A stretch of 64,000 nucleotides of DNA, from assembly GCA_040218875.1 (NCBI GenBank), contig JAVJQP010000100.1; one strand, 5' to 3'. The translations under genes were made by a program, and so were the position numbers. A model generated the notes under the pieces. The model was not told the DNA's origin. It worked only from the letters and a program-made list of their open reading frames with translations, and did no database searches. This document shows, in pieces, positions 16,303 to 25,698 of the stretch; positions within the stretch are counted from its first letter, which is position 1, and every line of letters begins with the position of its first letter. Origin of the DNA: Coleofasciculus sp937127375. Lineage in GTDB: Bacteria > Cyanobacteriota > Cyanobacteriia > Cyanobacteriales > Coleofasciculaceae.

Positions 16303-18909
16303 ATGTATAAACCCCCACAAAAGAAAAATTCTTCTTGGACTCCCTCAACGGTACAGAAAAAGGGTAAGAGTCCATCTAAACTGGGACATTTTTCGATTCA
16401 ACCCAAGTCAAACCCGTCATCAACCTCATCCCAGGAAATAGGGGAATACTCCAGAACCTCGATGGATAGACTTGCCGCCAATGTGATGCGAAGTCTCCAA
16501 ACCAGGGAACAGGAGATTGCTGAAGAATCAATACAACCTAAATTTGAATCGCCATGGGCACCAACGTTTGAGCCACCCCCACCCTTACCAGAAAGTCCAG
16601 CTTCCAAATTAAAAGGTGCTTTTGCCCCAGTCTCAAAGAACCCAATTCAACGGCAATGTACTGAGTGTGCCAAGGAAGAGGAGGAACAGAAGGGGGAAGA
16701 AAGGAAAGATTTAGATGAAATTGGCATTCAAACTAAGTTAACGGTAGGAGCGCCTGGAGATAGTTACGAGCAAGAAGCTGACCGAGTGGCGTCTCAGGTA
16801 ATGTCAATGTCAGCCCCTGCGGATAGTTCAGCGTCAGTTCAGCGTCAATTAGACACCAATCATCCCCATCACCTCCATCAGATATGGCAGAGAGCGCAGT
16901 CTATTAAACCTGTGGTGCAGAGGCAAGTTGATCCGCGTGTGCAAATGGGGCAGATGATACAACGGGCGCATCAAATAGACGGAAATCAAGCCTCTGGTGA
17001 TTTAGAGAGCCGTTTGAATGCGTCTAAGGGTGGGGGTTCTCCCTTATCCGAGAACGTGAGAGGGTTTATGGAACCGCGCTTTGGGGCTGATTTTAGTGGG
17101 GTGCGGGTGCATACGGGTGGTGAAGCGGTGCAGATGAATCAGGAGTTGGGCGCACAAGCGTTTACTCATGGGAGCGATGTTTATTTTGGTCAAGGGAAGG
17201 AACCGGGGAATAATGAGTTGACGGCGCATGAGTTGACTCATGTGGTGCAACAGAAATCTGACATCAGGAGAAATTCTGTAATTCAGCGATCGCCTGATCC
17301 TCTTTCTCTGAGTCAAAGTGTGAACCCAGCTAGCCTGTCAGACACTGAAATTGAGCGGGAAATTTATCTCATTCGTAGTTGGCTTACACAAAATCAAGAA
17401 AGTAGCTCTGATGCCGATCTATTGTCATCTTCTTTGAATGCCTTAGAATCTGAGTTATCTGCCAGAGGATCATCCCAACAAGCTGAAACCTCACAAAGTT
17501 CTTCCAGGCATTCTCAAAGCAGCGCTGCGTTTTCTACACCCTCACAGTCAGTGGCAAGTTCAACAGTGGAGCCACGCTCGTTACGAGAAAGTGTAGATCC
17601 TGCTGTAATGAGTCAAGCAGAACTAGAAACAGAAATTCAAGCAATACGAAGCTGGTTATTGAGCCATCCTCCCAGTCATCCTGAATATGAACTATTGAGT
17701 CAATCCCTTTCAACGCTTGAACATACAGTTTCAACTGATGGAAACGTCCAATATTTGCCAGAGGGTGATAGACAGACTTTTCTACCCATAGATGGCGCAG
17801 AGATTTATATTTTGGAAGTCGATAATCAAGGCAATCCCGTGGCAGGTTTGGGCGCAGCACAATCAGGTCTAGAGTCAACTGTTTTGGATAGTGCCTTAAC
17901 TGGATTAAGACCTGGTGCAACGACTGGAGGAGCGCAAAGTCTAAGTTATTTGTTAGCTCCACCGATTCGCAGTCGTTTAGATCCTTTACTGCCGTTGATG
18001 AGTAGAACAGGAGATATTTCATCACCTTTAGGAAGACAGGGCAGTCATTTTTTACTGGAGCGTTATGCGGGGCGAGGTAGTCAATTATTAGATGAACTAG
18101 TACCGCGTTATCACGGTCGTGAAGGGTTAGCCTTGCAACAGTTGGAATATATTTATAGACCAGGAATGCACCTGAGTCCTTCACAGGCAGAGTTGTTACC
18201 ATGGTTAGCTCAACATAGACTCAGGACTAGGGAGCTAGAATCTATTCCTCAACTTCTCGCTCGAGCAGAAAGTGGTGGTTTTTCATCCTTAAGTGCTGCT
18301 GAACAGCAAATTTTACACAGCGCAATGACGGCTCATGCTGAATCGGGTCAGGTAGCTGGTAGCCCATTTATGTCTGCCACTCGTCGAGCTAATTTATCCG
18401 GTATGCAAGGAACAGGAACAAATCCAACCTTCCTGCGTAGCAGACAATATGTTGTGAGAATTCGAGTACCTGCATCTGCTGTGGCTGACGCTAATGCTCT
18501 CATTCCCCGTGGTCAAACTCATCGTCTGGCTCATGAACTAGAGATGCTAGTTGCGACTGATGCGCGTGGGAGTATTCAATCGGTCAGACCTAATCCTACA
18601 AGTTCTATAGGTAGAGCATCACCTTGGATTAGACGTGGCGGGCGAGTTCTTCTGGTCGCAGGATTAGCCTATTCTGGTTACCGCATCAGTTCTGCAACTA
18701 CAGAAGAGCGCCCACGGGTAATCGGAGAAGAGGTTGGAGGACATGCTGGTGGTTGGGGTGGTGCCGCTTTAGCCGCAGGTGGTTGTATTGCTTTTGGTAT
18801 TGCTTCCGGTGGTCTTGGTTTACTTGCCTGTGGTGTGCTGGGAGGATTAGCCGGTGGTTTTGTCGGTTCTGCTGTTGGTGGAGAGATTGGAGAAGCGACT
18901 GGTCGATAG
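16303..18909 (+). CDS. DUF4157 protein with ADP-ribosyltransferase-like C-terminus (putative injection-system cargo)
   Basis: About 868 residues from the ATG at 16303 (a GTG at 16276 is possible). The N-terminus (SWTPSTVQKKGKS, IQPKSN) and a DUF4157 domain ending in AHELTHVVQQ (HELTH from residue 309) are typical of effectors carried by extracellular contractile injection systems. Two imperfect about 50-residue repeats follow (SQSVNPASLSDTEIE, RESVDPAVMSQAELE). Further on, R619 (YIYRPG), S691-A-T693 (SPFMSATRR) and E745-L-E747 (HELEML) are spaced like the R-S-E motif of ADP-ribosyltransferase toxins. The end is a glycine-zipper hydrophobic region (about 810-865) that could insert into membranes. 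Family placement of the N-terminus is firm; the enzymatic reading is my inference. No injection-system structural genes are in the window. Confidence 0.8.
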   Translation: MYKPPQKKNSSWTPSTVQKKGKSPSKLGHFSIQPKSNPSSTSSQEIGEYSRTSMDRLAANVMRSLQTREQEIAEESIQPKFESPWAPTFEPPPPLPESPASKLKGAFAPVSKNPIQRQCTECAKEEEEQKGEERKDLDEIGIQTKLTVGAPGDSYEQEADRVASQVMSMSAPADSSASVQRQLDTNHPHHLHQIWQRAQSIKPVVQRQVDPRVQMGQMIQRAHQIDGNQASGDLESRLNASKGGGSPLSENVRGFMEPRFGADFSGVRVHTGGEAVQMNQELGAQAFTHGSDVYFGQGKEPGNNELTAHELTHVVQQKSDIRRNSVIQRSPDPLSLSQSVNPASLSDTEIEREIYLIRSWLTQNQESSSDADLLSSSLNALESELSARGSSQQAETSQSSSRHSQSSAAFSTPSQSVASSTVEPRSLRESVDPAVMSQAELETEIQAIRSWLLSHPPSHPEYELLSQSLSTLEHTVSTDGNVQYLPEGDRQTFLPIDGAEIYILEVDNQGNPVAGLGAAQSGLESTVLDSALTGLRPGATTGGAQSLSYLLAPPIRSRLDPLLPLMSRTGDISSPLGRQGSHFLLERYAGRGSQLLDELVPRYHGREGLALQQLEYIYRPGMHLSPSQAELLPWLAQHRLRTRELESIPQLLARAESGGFSSLSAAEQQILHSAMTAHAESGQVAGSPFMSATRRANLSGMQGTGTNPTFLRSRQYVVRIRVPASAVADANALIPRGQTHRLAHELEMLVATDARGSIQSVRPNPTSSIGRASPWIRRGGRVLLVAGLAYSGYRISSATTEERPRVIGEEVGGHAGGWGGAALAAGGCIAFGIASGGLGLLACGVLGGLAGGFVGSAVGGEIGEATGR

Positions 18910-18912
18910 TAG

Positions 18913-19962
18913 ATGAGAACCCACAACTCAAACTGGATGTTACTTTTTATCGGAAATTTGTGCTGGAAAAACCCACCCTTAGAACAGTGCTGGATAAAAG
19001 TTGAATCTGGACTCCTTCCTTGGGTGGTTTCCTCCAGTCAAGGGTTTATGGTACTGGGGAAACGAAAGAAAAATGTAACGGTTCTGTCGTCATTTGATTT
19101 ACGGGAGGGATGTCAACTTTGGACGAAAACCTTTAACAGTTCCTTGATGTCTATATCCGTTTGTCGGGATGAACGTTTACTTGTGACTCAGGATGATCGA
19201 ATCCTGATTCTAGAACGTAATCAAGTTCGTAGCGTGTTAACTGGGGTTCTCTATTCTGGTGTTTCTCCATGTCTAACAGATAATGGACAACAAGTTGTAG
19301 CGGTTAAAGCATCAGGAGATTTGGTGGCTTGGGATCTTAATGGTCATCAACAGTGGCAATGGACTCCTCTAGAAAAACAGTCCCTCGCTTCACCGATCCC
19401 TCAATCAGATGGTTCAGTGATATTGGTTGTATCATCTGTTGAATTATGTCGAGTAGTTCCTCCTGGCTTAGTTTTAGACAAGTGGGTAATCGGAGCAAAC
19501 ACTAGACTATATATTGATGGTCGCCTTGGGGACGATCAGCTACTTGTACAGAGTACAAGTATAGGCTTTCACCCTAACTTACTATTATTATCCCTGGAAT
19601 ATCGAGAGTTATATAATCTTGGTAATTTAGTAGTTATCTATCCTCATGGTGATGCTGCTACTCCTTATTTAGCTAATGTATCCACCGGTAAAATTACGAC
19701 AGTTGCTCGATCAGGATTGGTTGACAAACTACGTTCTCCTAATCCCAAATTTTGTCGTTTTATAAGCCTTCCACCGAATTGTATCGGTATTTACGGCAAC
19801 CTTAAATCTGGAGTTATTGTTGCCGCAGATGCTCAAGGAAAAAAGTTATGGAACATAACACTTCCTCAAAAACACCTTAATTGGAGTTTTCTAGCATTTG
19901 GTTCTCAACATCTAGTATTAAGTAAAAATGATGGAATTTTAGTGCTATCGCCGATATTGTAG
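18913..19962 (+). CDS. Beta-propeller (PQQ/WD40-like) protein paired with the DUF4157 toxin-like gene
   Basis: 349 residues starting four bases after the DUF4157 stop, so almost certainly co-transcribed. Repeated blades of about 40 residues with GxxVAWDLNGxxQWxW, VVAADAQGKKLWNITLP and VLSKNDGILVLSP ends are typical of PQQ/WD40-like propellers. There is no signal peptide and no membrane span, so it is probably cytoplasmic. Its place directly behind a toxin-like gene makes it a candidate immunity or loading protein, but sequence alone does not show this. A hairpin terminator follows. Confidence 0.72.
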   Translation: MRTHNSNWMLLFIGNLCWKNPPLEQCWIKVESGLLPWVVSSSQGFMVLGKRKKNVTVLSSFDLREGCQLWTKTFNSSLMSISVCRDERLLVTQDDRILILERNQVRSVLTGVLYSGVSPCLTDNGQQVVAVKASGDLVAWDLNGHQQWQWTPLEKQSLASPIPQSDGSVILVVSSVELCRVVPPGLVLDKWVIGANTRLYIDGRLGDDQLLVQSTSIGFHPNLLLLSLEYRELYNLGNLVVIYPHGDAATPYLANVSTGKITTVARSGLVDKLRSPNPKFCRFISLPPNCIGIYGNLKSGVIVAADAQGKKLWNITLPQKHLNWSFLAFGSQHLVLSKNDGILVLSPIL

Positions 19963-20010
19963 AGTTGACAAATGGTTTACAAACTGCTGTAGCCACCCCC
20001 TTGATAATTT

Positions 20011-20028
20011 AGTCCGCGTAGGCGGACT
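20011..20028 (+). terminator. Hairpin terminator after the beta-propeller gene
   Basis: agtccgc-gtag-gcggact, a 7-bp stem with 4-nt loop followed by a T-rich stretch (ttgtttg), 48 bp downstream of the stop. Confidence 0.55.
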
Positions 20029-20077
20029 TTGTTTGTGTAGCAGCGACTGCTAGTCGCCATGGCAAAAAGGGCATTTC

Positions 20078-22360
20078 TTATAAGAATCTTAATGGGGGAA
20101 CGTCTGAACTAGCTGAAATTACCTGACCAATAATGCGACTCTGTTGATATCTTAATTCTTGCAGAACCTGTACACAATTCGCTGCTTTATCCCCAGGAAT
20201 TGTTGCCAATAACCCGCCAGAGGTTTGTGGATCAAAAAGTACCGGATAATTAGCGCGATCGCACATCTCTTTCTGATTCCTGATAAACCGTGCAGCTTGG
20301 ACATTCTGGGGATACAGTGAACTGACAATTCCCTGTTGCACAAGTTCCGTTACTCCCTCCAGCAGGGGAATTTTATCCCACTCTAAATCTACCGCCACCC
20401 CCGATGCTTGCACCATTTCTACTAAATGTCCCACGAATCCAAATCCTGTCACATCAGTACAAGCCGTGACACCATGATCTCGAAATACTTTAACTGCTTC
20501 CTGATTCGATACCAACATCGACTCCACCGCCTGATCAATCCAGCGCCCTTTTGCTTGTAAACGTTGATGTGCAGCAAATAAAATCCCGGTTCCCAAGGCT
20601 TTAGTTAGAATTATGCGATCGCCTGGTTTCATCCCACTTTTTTTTATAATTTGCTGAGGATGTACTAACCCATTACAGGATAAACCAAAGGCTAATTCCG
20701 CGCCTTCCGTTGTATGTCCTCCCACCAACGGCGCTTGTACTTGAGATAATACCTTCATCGCCCCGGATAACAATTGATAGAGAGTTTCCTCCTGTTTAGC
20801 GGCTGTCCCATAAGGTACTGTTACCATTGCCAAAACACTCTGAGGCGTCGCACCCATGGCAAATAAATCGCTAAGACAATGATGGGTGCTAATTTGTCCA
20901 AAGATAAAGGGATCATTGATTAAGGTACGAAAATAATCAATCGTTTGCACTAATAGTTTATCGACGGGAACTTGCACCACCGCCGCATCATCCGGCGTTC
21001 CTAATCCGAGAATAATATCCTCTTTTGTGGGGAAAGGATACTCATCCTGCAACCGTTTTAATACTCGTTCTAGGGTAGTGCTACCTACTTTAGAACCACA
21101 GCCAGCGCAATACATCGGCGGGGCGTTTTTTGGCTTCCCTAAACGGGGTGATTTCGTCAAGTTCGGCGTTTTCTCTGGAACAGTATTAGCCGATTCCATC
21201 TCTGGCAAATCCCTAAATTGCCGCATAAATTTGCGGTCAATATGATCCTTCCAACGCCATAGCAGTCGGGAGTGCCAGCCAAAGGAACCCCAGGATGCGA
21301 TCGCGCTGCCATCACCTGTGCCAATTAAACTCAAAAATCGCCGTTGAGGTTTGTAAGGATGTAGCGTTTTTCCCTGTACAAAGCGACGCAAATTTTCGAC
21401 TAAAGGCTTCCCTTGGCGCACCGCAAATACCCCGGCTTTGGGACGAGGATGATGCACCATGGTGGCGATATCACCAGCGGCAAAAATATGCGGATGAGAG
21501 AGGGATTGTAACGTATCGCCAACTGAAATAAAACCATTTGAAGTGGTATGCAATCCTGATTCCGCAATCCAACTCGGTGCCGAGGCTTGCGTTACCCAGA
21601 AGCTGTAATCGCAATCGACAACTAAACCCGACTCACAGCAAATTTTATCCGGCAATATCTGAGAAACCGTTTCCCCTAAATGTACCTGAATTCCCCGTTT
21701 CGTTAGCAGCTTCTGAACATATCGCCGCGCCCAGGAATTATGACCGGGTAATAGTTGATTACCCCGATGAAATAAATGAATTTTTACAGATGTGCCATGG
21801 CGCGTCTCTACATTAATAAGACGCCGTTGCATTGTCATTGCCAGTTCTACCCCACCTGCACCACCACCGACAATTCCTAAACTCAGGGATTGTTGAGGAT
21901 GTTGGCTAATTGTTTCAATAATTCGATTCCATCGCTTTAAAAATTGGGGGACAGGTTTAGCCGGAATCGCGTATTTAGCTACGCCAGGAACCGATTCTTT
22001 AGCCGGGTTACTACCAATATCAATCGATAAGACATCAAAGGCAACGGGAGGACGATTGGCACAAATAACTTTATTTGAGTTTAAATCTAAACCCACCGCT
22101 TTATCTATATATAATTGAGCGCCAGCAAATTGAGCAAGACGCCGCAAATCGATATGACATTCATCAAAAGTATAGAACCCAGCCACATGACCCGGTAACA
22201 TCCCGGAATAGGGGGTATGAGACACATTAGTAATCAGCGTCAACCGTACTCCGGGCAAGGGATTCATCCCCAACATCCGCAGTGCGATCGCGTGGCTATG
22301 ACCGCCGCCAATCAGGACTAAGTCTTTGTCCTTTGTCCTTTGTCCTTTGTCCTTTGTCAT
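20078..22360 (-). CDS. selD: NADH-dehydrogenase-like / selenide water dikinase (SelD) fusion
   Basis: 760 residues, two enzymes in one chain. Residues about 14-380 are a pyridine nucleotide-disulfide oxidoreductase of NDH-2 type (LVLIGGGHSH FAD site, GIVGGGAGGVELA NAD site). Residues about 415-760 are SelD, which makes selenophosphate from selenide and ATP; the catalytic C421 and K424 lie in AGCGSK. Cyanobacteria commonly carry this fusion, where selenophosphate probably serves 2-selenouridine in tRNA; no sel genes are adjacent. Two oddities: the first 13 residues (MTKDKGQRTKDKD) are encoded by a heptamer repeat, and NVETRHGTS near 180 is encoded by a repeat palindrome. Confidence 0.92.
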   Translation of the reverse strand: MTKDKGQRTKDKDLVLIGGGHSHAIALRMLGMNPLPGVRLTLITNVSHTPYSGMLPGHVAGFYTFDECHIDLRRLAQFAGAQLYIDKAVGLDLNSNKVICANRPPVAFDVLSIDIGSNPAKESVPGVAKYAIPAKPVPQFLKRWNRIIETISQHPQQSLSLGIVGGGAGGVELAMTMQRRLINVETRHGTSVKIHLFHRGNQLLPGHNSWARRYVQKLLTKRGIQVHLGETVSQILPDKICCESGLVVDCDYSFWVTQASAPSWIAESGLHTTSNGFISVGDTLQSLSHPHIFAAGDIATMVHHPRPKAGVFAVRQGKPLVENLRRFVQGKTLHPYKPQRRFLSLIGTGDGSAIASWGSFGWHSRLLWRWKDHIDRKFMRQFRDLPEMESANTVPEKTPNLTKSPRLGKPKNAPPMYCAGCGSKVGSTTLERVLKRLQDEYPFPTKEDIILGLGTPDDAAVVQVPVDKLLVQTIDYFRTLINDPFIFGQISTHHCLSDLFAMGATPQSVLAMVTVPYGTAAKQEETLYQLLSGAMKVLSQVQAPLVGGHTTEGAELAFGLSCNGLVHPQQIIKKSGMKPGDRIILTKALGTGILFAAHQRLQAKGRWIDQAVESMLVSNQEAVKVFRDHGVTACTDVTGFGFVGHLVEMVQASGVAVDLEWDKIPLLEGVTELVQQGIVSSLYPQNVQAARFIRNQKEMCDRANYPVLFDPQTSGGLLATIPGDKAANCVQVLQELRYQQSRIIGQVISASSDVPPLRFL
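21786..21811. repeat. Palindromic GTAGAGACGCGCCATGGC-type repeat inside the selD fusion gene
   Basis: gatgtgccatggcgcgtctctaca matches the intergenic palindromes at 6496 and 35713 (agacg[t/c]gccatggc[a/g]cgtctctaca). Here it lies in frame within coding sequence and encodes part of NVETRHGTSV. Confidence 0.65.
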
Positions 22361-22366
22361 TGGTCA
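22325..22366. repeat. Heptamer repeat (TTTGTCC) spanning the selD fusion start codon
   Basis: Four perfect tttgtcc units, then tttgtca and ttggtca. The variant unit creates the ATG (read on the minus strand) used as the start of the SelD fusion. Confidence 0.85.
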
Positions 22367-22820
22367 TGGGTTGACACTTATATGCCTAATTTAACATCAA
22401 TGGCACGCTCCAGGCAGCATTTTTGGATCAACAAAACCTTGATATACCGTAGGGTGGGTTGAGCGAAGTCGAAACCCACCAGCATACCAGTCAGCGCTAT
22501 TCAATTTAACATAGTTAAGTTTCTTGAGACTCTCCCCTTTCTCATTATTGGCTTCGGTTTGATTATCCTAATAGTAGGTTGGGTCGAGGAACGAGACCCA
22601 ACAATTGCTCGGTTTAGCTCGTTGGGTTGAACGGAGTGAAACCAAACCTACAACAGTAACGATGTTCCTATTTTTAGATTGGCTTAAACAAAAATTAACC
22701 AATGATTTATATTATATTTATACTTATCTAACCTTTATGAAGTTTCAATGAAGTCATAGAATAATTCTTCACTACACTTATATAATTTTAATTACCTAGA
22801 ATATTATTTCATTACCACAA
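22367..22820. other. Spacer without genes; three copies of a GTAGGTTGGGT-type inverted repeat
   Basis: Contains gtagggtgggttgagcgaagtcgaaacccacc near 22450, gtaggttgggtcgaggaacgagacccaac near 22576, and gttgggttgaacggagtgaaaccaaacctac near 22622. These are short inverted repeats with GAGCGAAG-like loops. The rest is AT-rich leader before the PEP-CTERM gene. Confidence 0.65.
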
Positions 22821-24209
22821 ATGTGCAAGCCTTCTTATCTATTGTTCAGGAGTCTTTCCTCCCTAATTGTACCCTTGATTTTCACGTCTCCAGCCGCTGC
22901 CGTTCAACTGACCGGACGTGCTATTCTTGAGGCAGATACATTCGCCCCAGGTCCCACCTCAGGACAACAATTTCCCATCTCCTTTACGGATCAACAACCC
23001 GTGCAGGGCTTTTCGGCTGTTTTACCGGGACCTAAACCCGGAACCTTTCGGGTTATGACAGATAACGGTTTTGGTCGTAAAAGCAATTCGGCTGATTTTC
23101 TGCTCCGGGTTTATGCTGTCGAACCCGATTTTACCACAGGTCAAGTTTTCCCGGTTAATTTCCAAACAGGGGAACGCCTGACTCGCTTTAGCAATAAAAG
23201 TTTTTTACAGTTAAATGATAGGGCAAATCAGATAGACTTTCCGATTATTGCCGAACAATCCTTTTATCCAGACACCACCATTCCTGTAGACTCAAAGATT
23301 CAATCCAATCGCTGGTTAACAGGTGCTGACTTTGACCTCGAATCCTTCCGTCAAGCCAGTGATGGAACCTACTGGTTTGGTGATGAATTTGGTCCCTTTC
23401 TATTCCATGCTTCGGCAGAGGGTCAAGTTCTGGATGCGCCAATTTCGCTGCCCAATTTTCTGGGTCTAGGTGATAACCCACTGGTTCAGTCTCCTGATAA
23501 TCCCCAATTAGACGGTACAGCCAATTTAGAGGGTTCTCAAGGATTTGAAGGGCTGGCACTCAATAGCAGTGGTACTAAACTCTACGCTATGCTGGAAGGG
23601 GCATTGATACCTGATGACCAAGGCGATCGCCTGCTCATTAATGAGTTTGATTTAGACCAGCAACAGTATACAGGTAAAACGTTTTTCTATCAACGAGATC
23701 CCCTAGGTCGAGCGATTGGTGACTTGACGGCAATTAATGACCATGAATTTCTGGTCATTGAGCGCGATAACAGACAAGGCGATCCCAATAATCCCGATTT
23801 TACTAGACCTGCTGAATTTAAGCGGATTTACAAAATCGACATCAATCAGATAGATAGTAACGGTTTTGTCCAAAAAGAATTAGTAGTGGATTTTCTGAAT
23901 ATTTCCGATCCCAATAATTTGGGCGGTAATGGTACAACGAATGGAGTATTTACGTTCCCCTTTGTTACGATTGAAAACGTATTGCCTGTGGATGAGAAAA
24001 CCCTACTGGTGATGAACGATAATAATTACCCATTTTCTAAGGGGCGTAGTCCTGACCAATCGGATAATAACGAATTTATCCTAGTCCAACTCGATCAACC
24101 CTTAAATCTTGATCCGTCTCAGGCTACACCTGTACCCGAACCCATGACTATTTTGGGTTCGGCTGTGGCGTTTGGTTTTGGTGTCTTGTTTAAGGCTAAA
24201 AAAAGGTAG
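22821..24209 (+). CDS. Secreted esterase-like phytase family protein with PEP-CTERM anchor
   Basis: 462 residues. A signal peptide (residues about 1-27, LLFRSLSSLIVPLIFTSPAAA) is followed by an esterase-like phytase (PF13449) domain with GFSAVLPGPKPGTFRVMTDNGFG, DGTYWFGDEFGPFLFH and GFEGLALNSSGTKLYAMLEG. The C-terminus is a PEP-CTERM sorting signal: VPEP, a hydrophobic span (TILGSAVAFGFGVLF) and basic KAKKR. The product is therefore exported and probably processed by an exosortase for surface or matrix display. The domain suggests phosphoester hydrolysis; the substrate is unknown. It stands alone. Confidence 0.9.
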   Translation: MCKPSYLLFRSLSSLIVPLIFTSPAAAVQLTGRAILEADTFAPGPTSGQQFPISFTDQQPVQGFSAVLPGPKPGTFRVMTDNGFGRKSNSADFLLRVYAVEPDFTTGQVFPVNFQTGERLTRFSNKSFLQLNDRANQIDFPIIAEQSFYPDTTIPVDSKIQSNRWLTGADFDLESFRQASDGTYWFGDEFGPFLFHASAEGQVLDAPISLPNFLGLGDNPLVQSPDNPQLDGTANLEGSQGFEGLALNSSGTKLYAMLEGALIPDDQGDRLLINEFDLDQQQYTGKTFFYQRDPLGRAIGDLTAINDHEFLVIERDNRQGDPNNPDFTRPAEFKRIYKIDINQIDSNGFVQKELVVDFLNISDPNNLGGNGTTNGVFTFPFVTIENVLPVDEKTLLVMNDNNYPFSKGRSPDQSDNNEFILVQLDQPLNLDPSQATPVPEPMTILGSAVAFGFGVLFKAKKR

Positions 24210-24212
24210 TGA

Positions 24213-24335
24213 ATAGATCCCCCTCCCGTCCCCCTTCAAAAGGGGGAAGCCAAAAAAGGTTTCGCTTTTTGTTCCATGGGGGAAGCCAGAGGAGTCTTCA
24301 CTTTTTTTGCATGGGGGATTTAGGCGGATCTCCAG
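24213..24335. repeat. GATCCCCCTCCCGTCCCCCTT intergenic repeat
   Basis: ccccctcccgtcccccttcaaaagggggaagcc and ttcgctttttgttccatgggggaagcc are inverse copies of the repeats expanded at 51540-51752; a related cccccttttgaaggggggttagggggg lies near 40225. Confidence 0.7.
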
Positions 24336-24453
24336 TCTTCTCTCCTTCTCCCTAAACCTTTTCATGAAAGATATGAGTATTATCTCTCTCAGGCTAGATT
24401 GATTTTCCAGAAGGGCATCGGCATAATTAAGGGAAATAAAAGGAGAACCTGTG

Positions 24454-25116
24454 ATGCCAAAGGCTGTTATTTTTGATGTAGACGGCACCTTAGTTGATTC
24501 CGTTGATCTGCACGCCCAGGCGTGGGTTAAAGCGTTTAAACAGTTTGGCTATGATGTGCCTTACGATAAAATCCGTCATCAAATCGGTAAAGGGAGTGAA
24601 TATATCATCCCTGTCTTTATTTCTCAAGCGGAATTTGAACGCCTGGGTGAGGATATTGCCACTTATCGCAAAGAATACTATCAAGAAAATCTTCTGTCTC
24701 AGGCGCGTCCATTTGAGGGAGTGCGCCAACTCTTTGAACGCTTAAAAGCCGATGGAAAAAAAGTTGTCGTGGCGTCTTCCGCCAGAACCGAAACCCTGAC
24801 TCACTACAAAAAACTGTTGGATATTGAAGACTTAGTGGATGGTGCAACCTCTACAGACGATGTTGAAAAGTCAAAACCCCATCCCGACATCTTTCAAGCC
24901 GCATTAGGGAAGCTGGATGGGGTGACAACCCAAGATGCAATTGTGGTGGGGGATAGTCCTTACGATGCTCAAGCCGCCTGTAAAATAAATCTAGATGTCA
25001 TTGGCGTGCTTTGCGGTGGTTTCTCAGAAGCTGAGTTAAAAGAAGCAGGCTGTATGAAAGTGTATCAAAATCCGGCGGATTTACTCGATAATTATCATCA
25101 GTCTCCTTTGGTTTAA
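24454..25116 (+). CDS. HAD-superfamily phosphatase (phosphoglycolate phosphatase / beta-phosphoglucomutase-like)
   Basis: 220 residues. I chose the ATG at 24454, 8 nt after an AGGAG site, over the GTG three bases upstream. HAD motifs are complete: DVDGTLVDSVD (D8, D10), VVASSAR (motif II), K in VEKSKPHPDIF (motif III) and VVGDSPYDAQAA (motif IV). A helical cap lies between motifs I and II. Members dephosphorylate small phosphorylated metabolites; the substrate cannot be read from sequence. Single gene. Confidence 0.9.
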   Translation: MPKAVIFDVDGTLVDSVDLHAQAWVKAFKQFGYDVPYDKIRHQIGKGSEYIIPVFISQAEFERLGEDIATYRKEYYQENLLSQARPFEGVRQLFERLKADGKKVVVASSARTETLTHYKKLLDIEDLVDGATSTDDVEKSKPHPDIFQAALGKLDGVTTQDAIVVGDSPYDAQAACKINLDVIGVLCGGFSEAELKEAGCMKVYQNPADLLDNYHQSPLV

Positions 25117-25348
25117 TGTCTCAGTAACAAGAGTTTAGACTAAACCATTGATCTATGTCGTTTGTCTTTTTAAGAAGAGTGGCTAATAATAGTTGAACTC
25201 AACATCTTCATTAAAAGGGATAACTTGGTGGGTTACGGCGGATAACTAATTAAATGGTTTATTTTCTTAATTGATTACCGCCTAACCCACCCTACAAGTT
25301 GATAAAGGAAGCCTACACTTACTCGCTGATGAGACGTGTAGGAGAACA

Positions 25349-25624
25349 TCACTGCAGTAATCTAAGCACGTCCACTTCGACTTGCGGCAATGCTAATGGC
25401 ATAATTATCCCCGTTGAATACTTGACCACAGATTGATACTGAGTCCCTAAAAGAGCTTCTAGGTAATTCACACCGCGTCGATAGGTAACCCGATGAATCG
25501 GGAGTTCTGGAGCCATATCGATAATTTGTCCATCGATTAGTTCAACGTGCCGACCTGCCAAGATGCCACTTTCAATCATCTGATGATAATCTGCGACAGT
25601 CCAGTGGGTTAATGTTCTAACCAT
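25349..25624 (-). pseudogene. Uma2 family nuclease, C-terminally truncated
   Basis: 91 residues, against about 190 for intact members. The N-terminal half is normal (TLTHWTVADYHQMIESGILAGRHVELIDGQIIDMAPELPIHR), but the frame ends soon after IIMPLALPQVEVDVLRLLQ, where the catalytic acid-to-lysine part should begin. Downstream sequence is an unrelated intergenic repeat, so the 3' half has been lost. Expected to be inactive. Confidence 0.7.
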
Positions 25625-25698
25625 AGCGATTTTGCGGCTATTTGAGTATTCAGCCTAATTATGCTAGTTTAGCAAACTCTGAGAATGCCTCTTTGTTA

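Noticed and set aside
17534..18202. 222-residue minus-strand frame
   Set aside because: Antisense to the toxin-like gene, whose own frame has clear domain motifs; no ribosome site or recognisable family.
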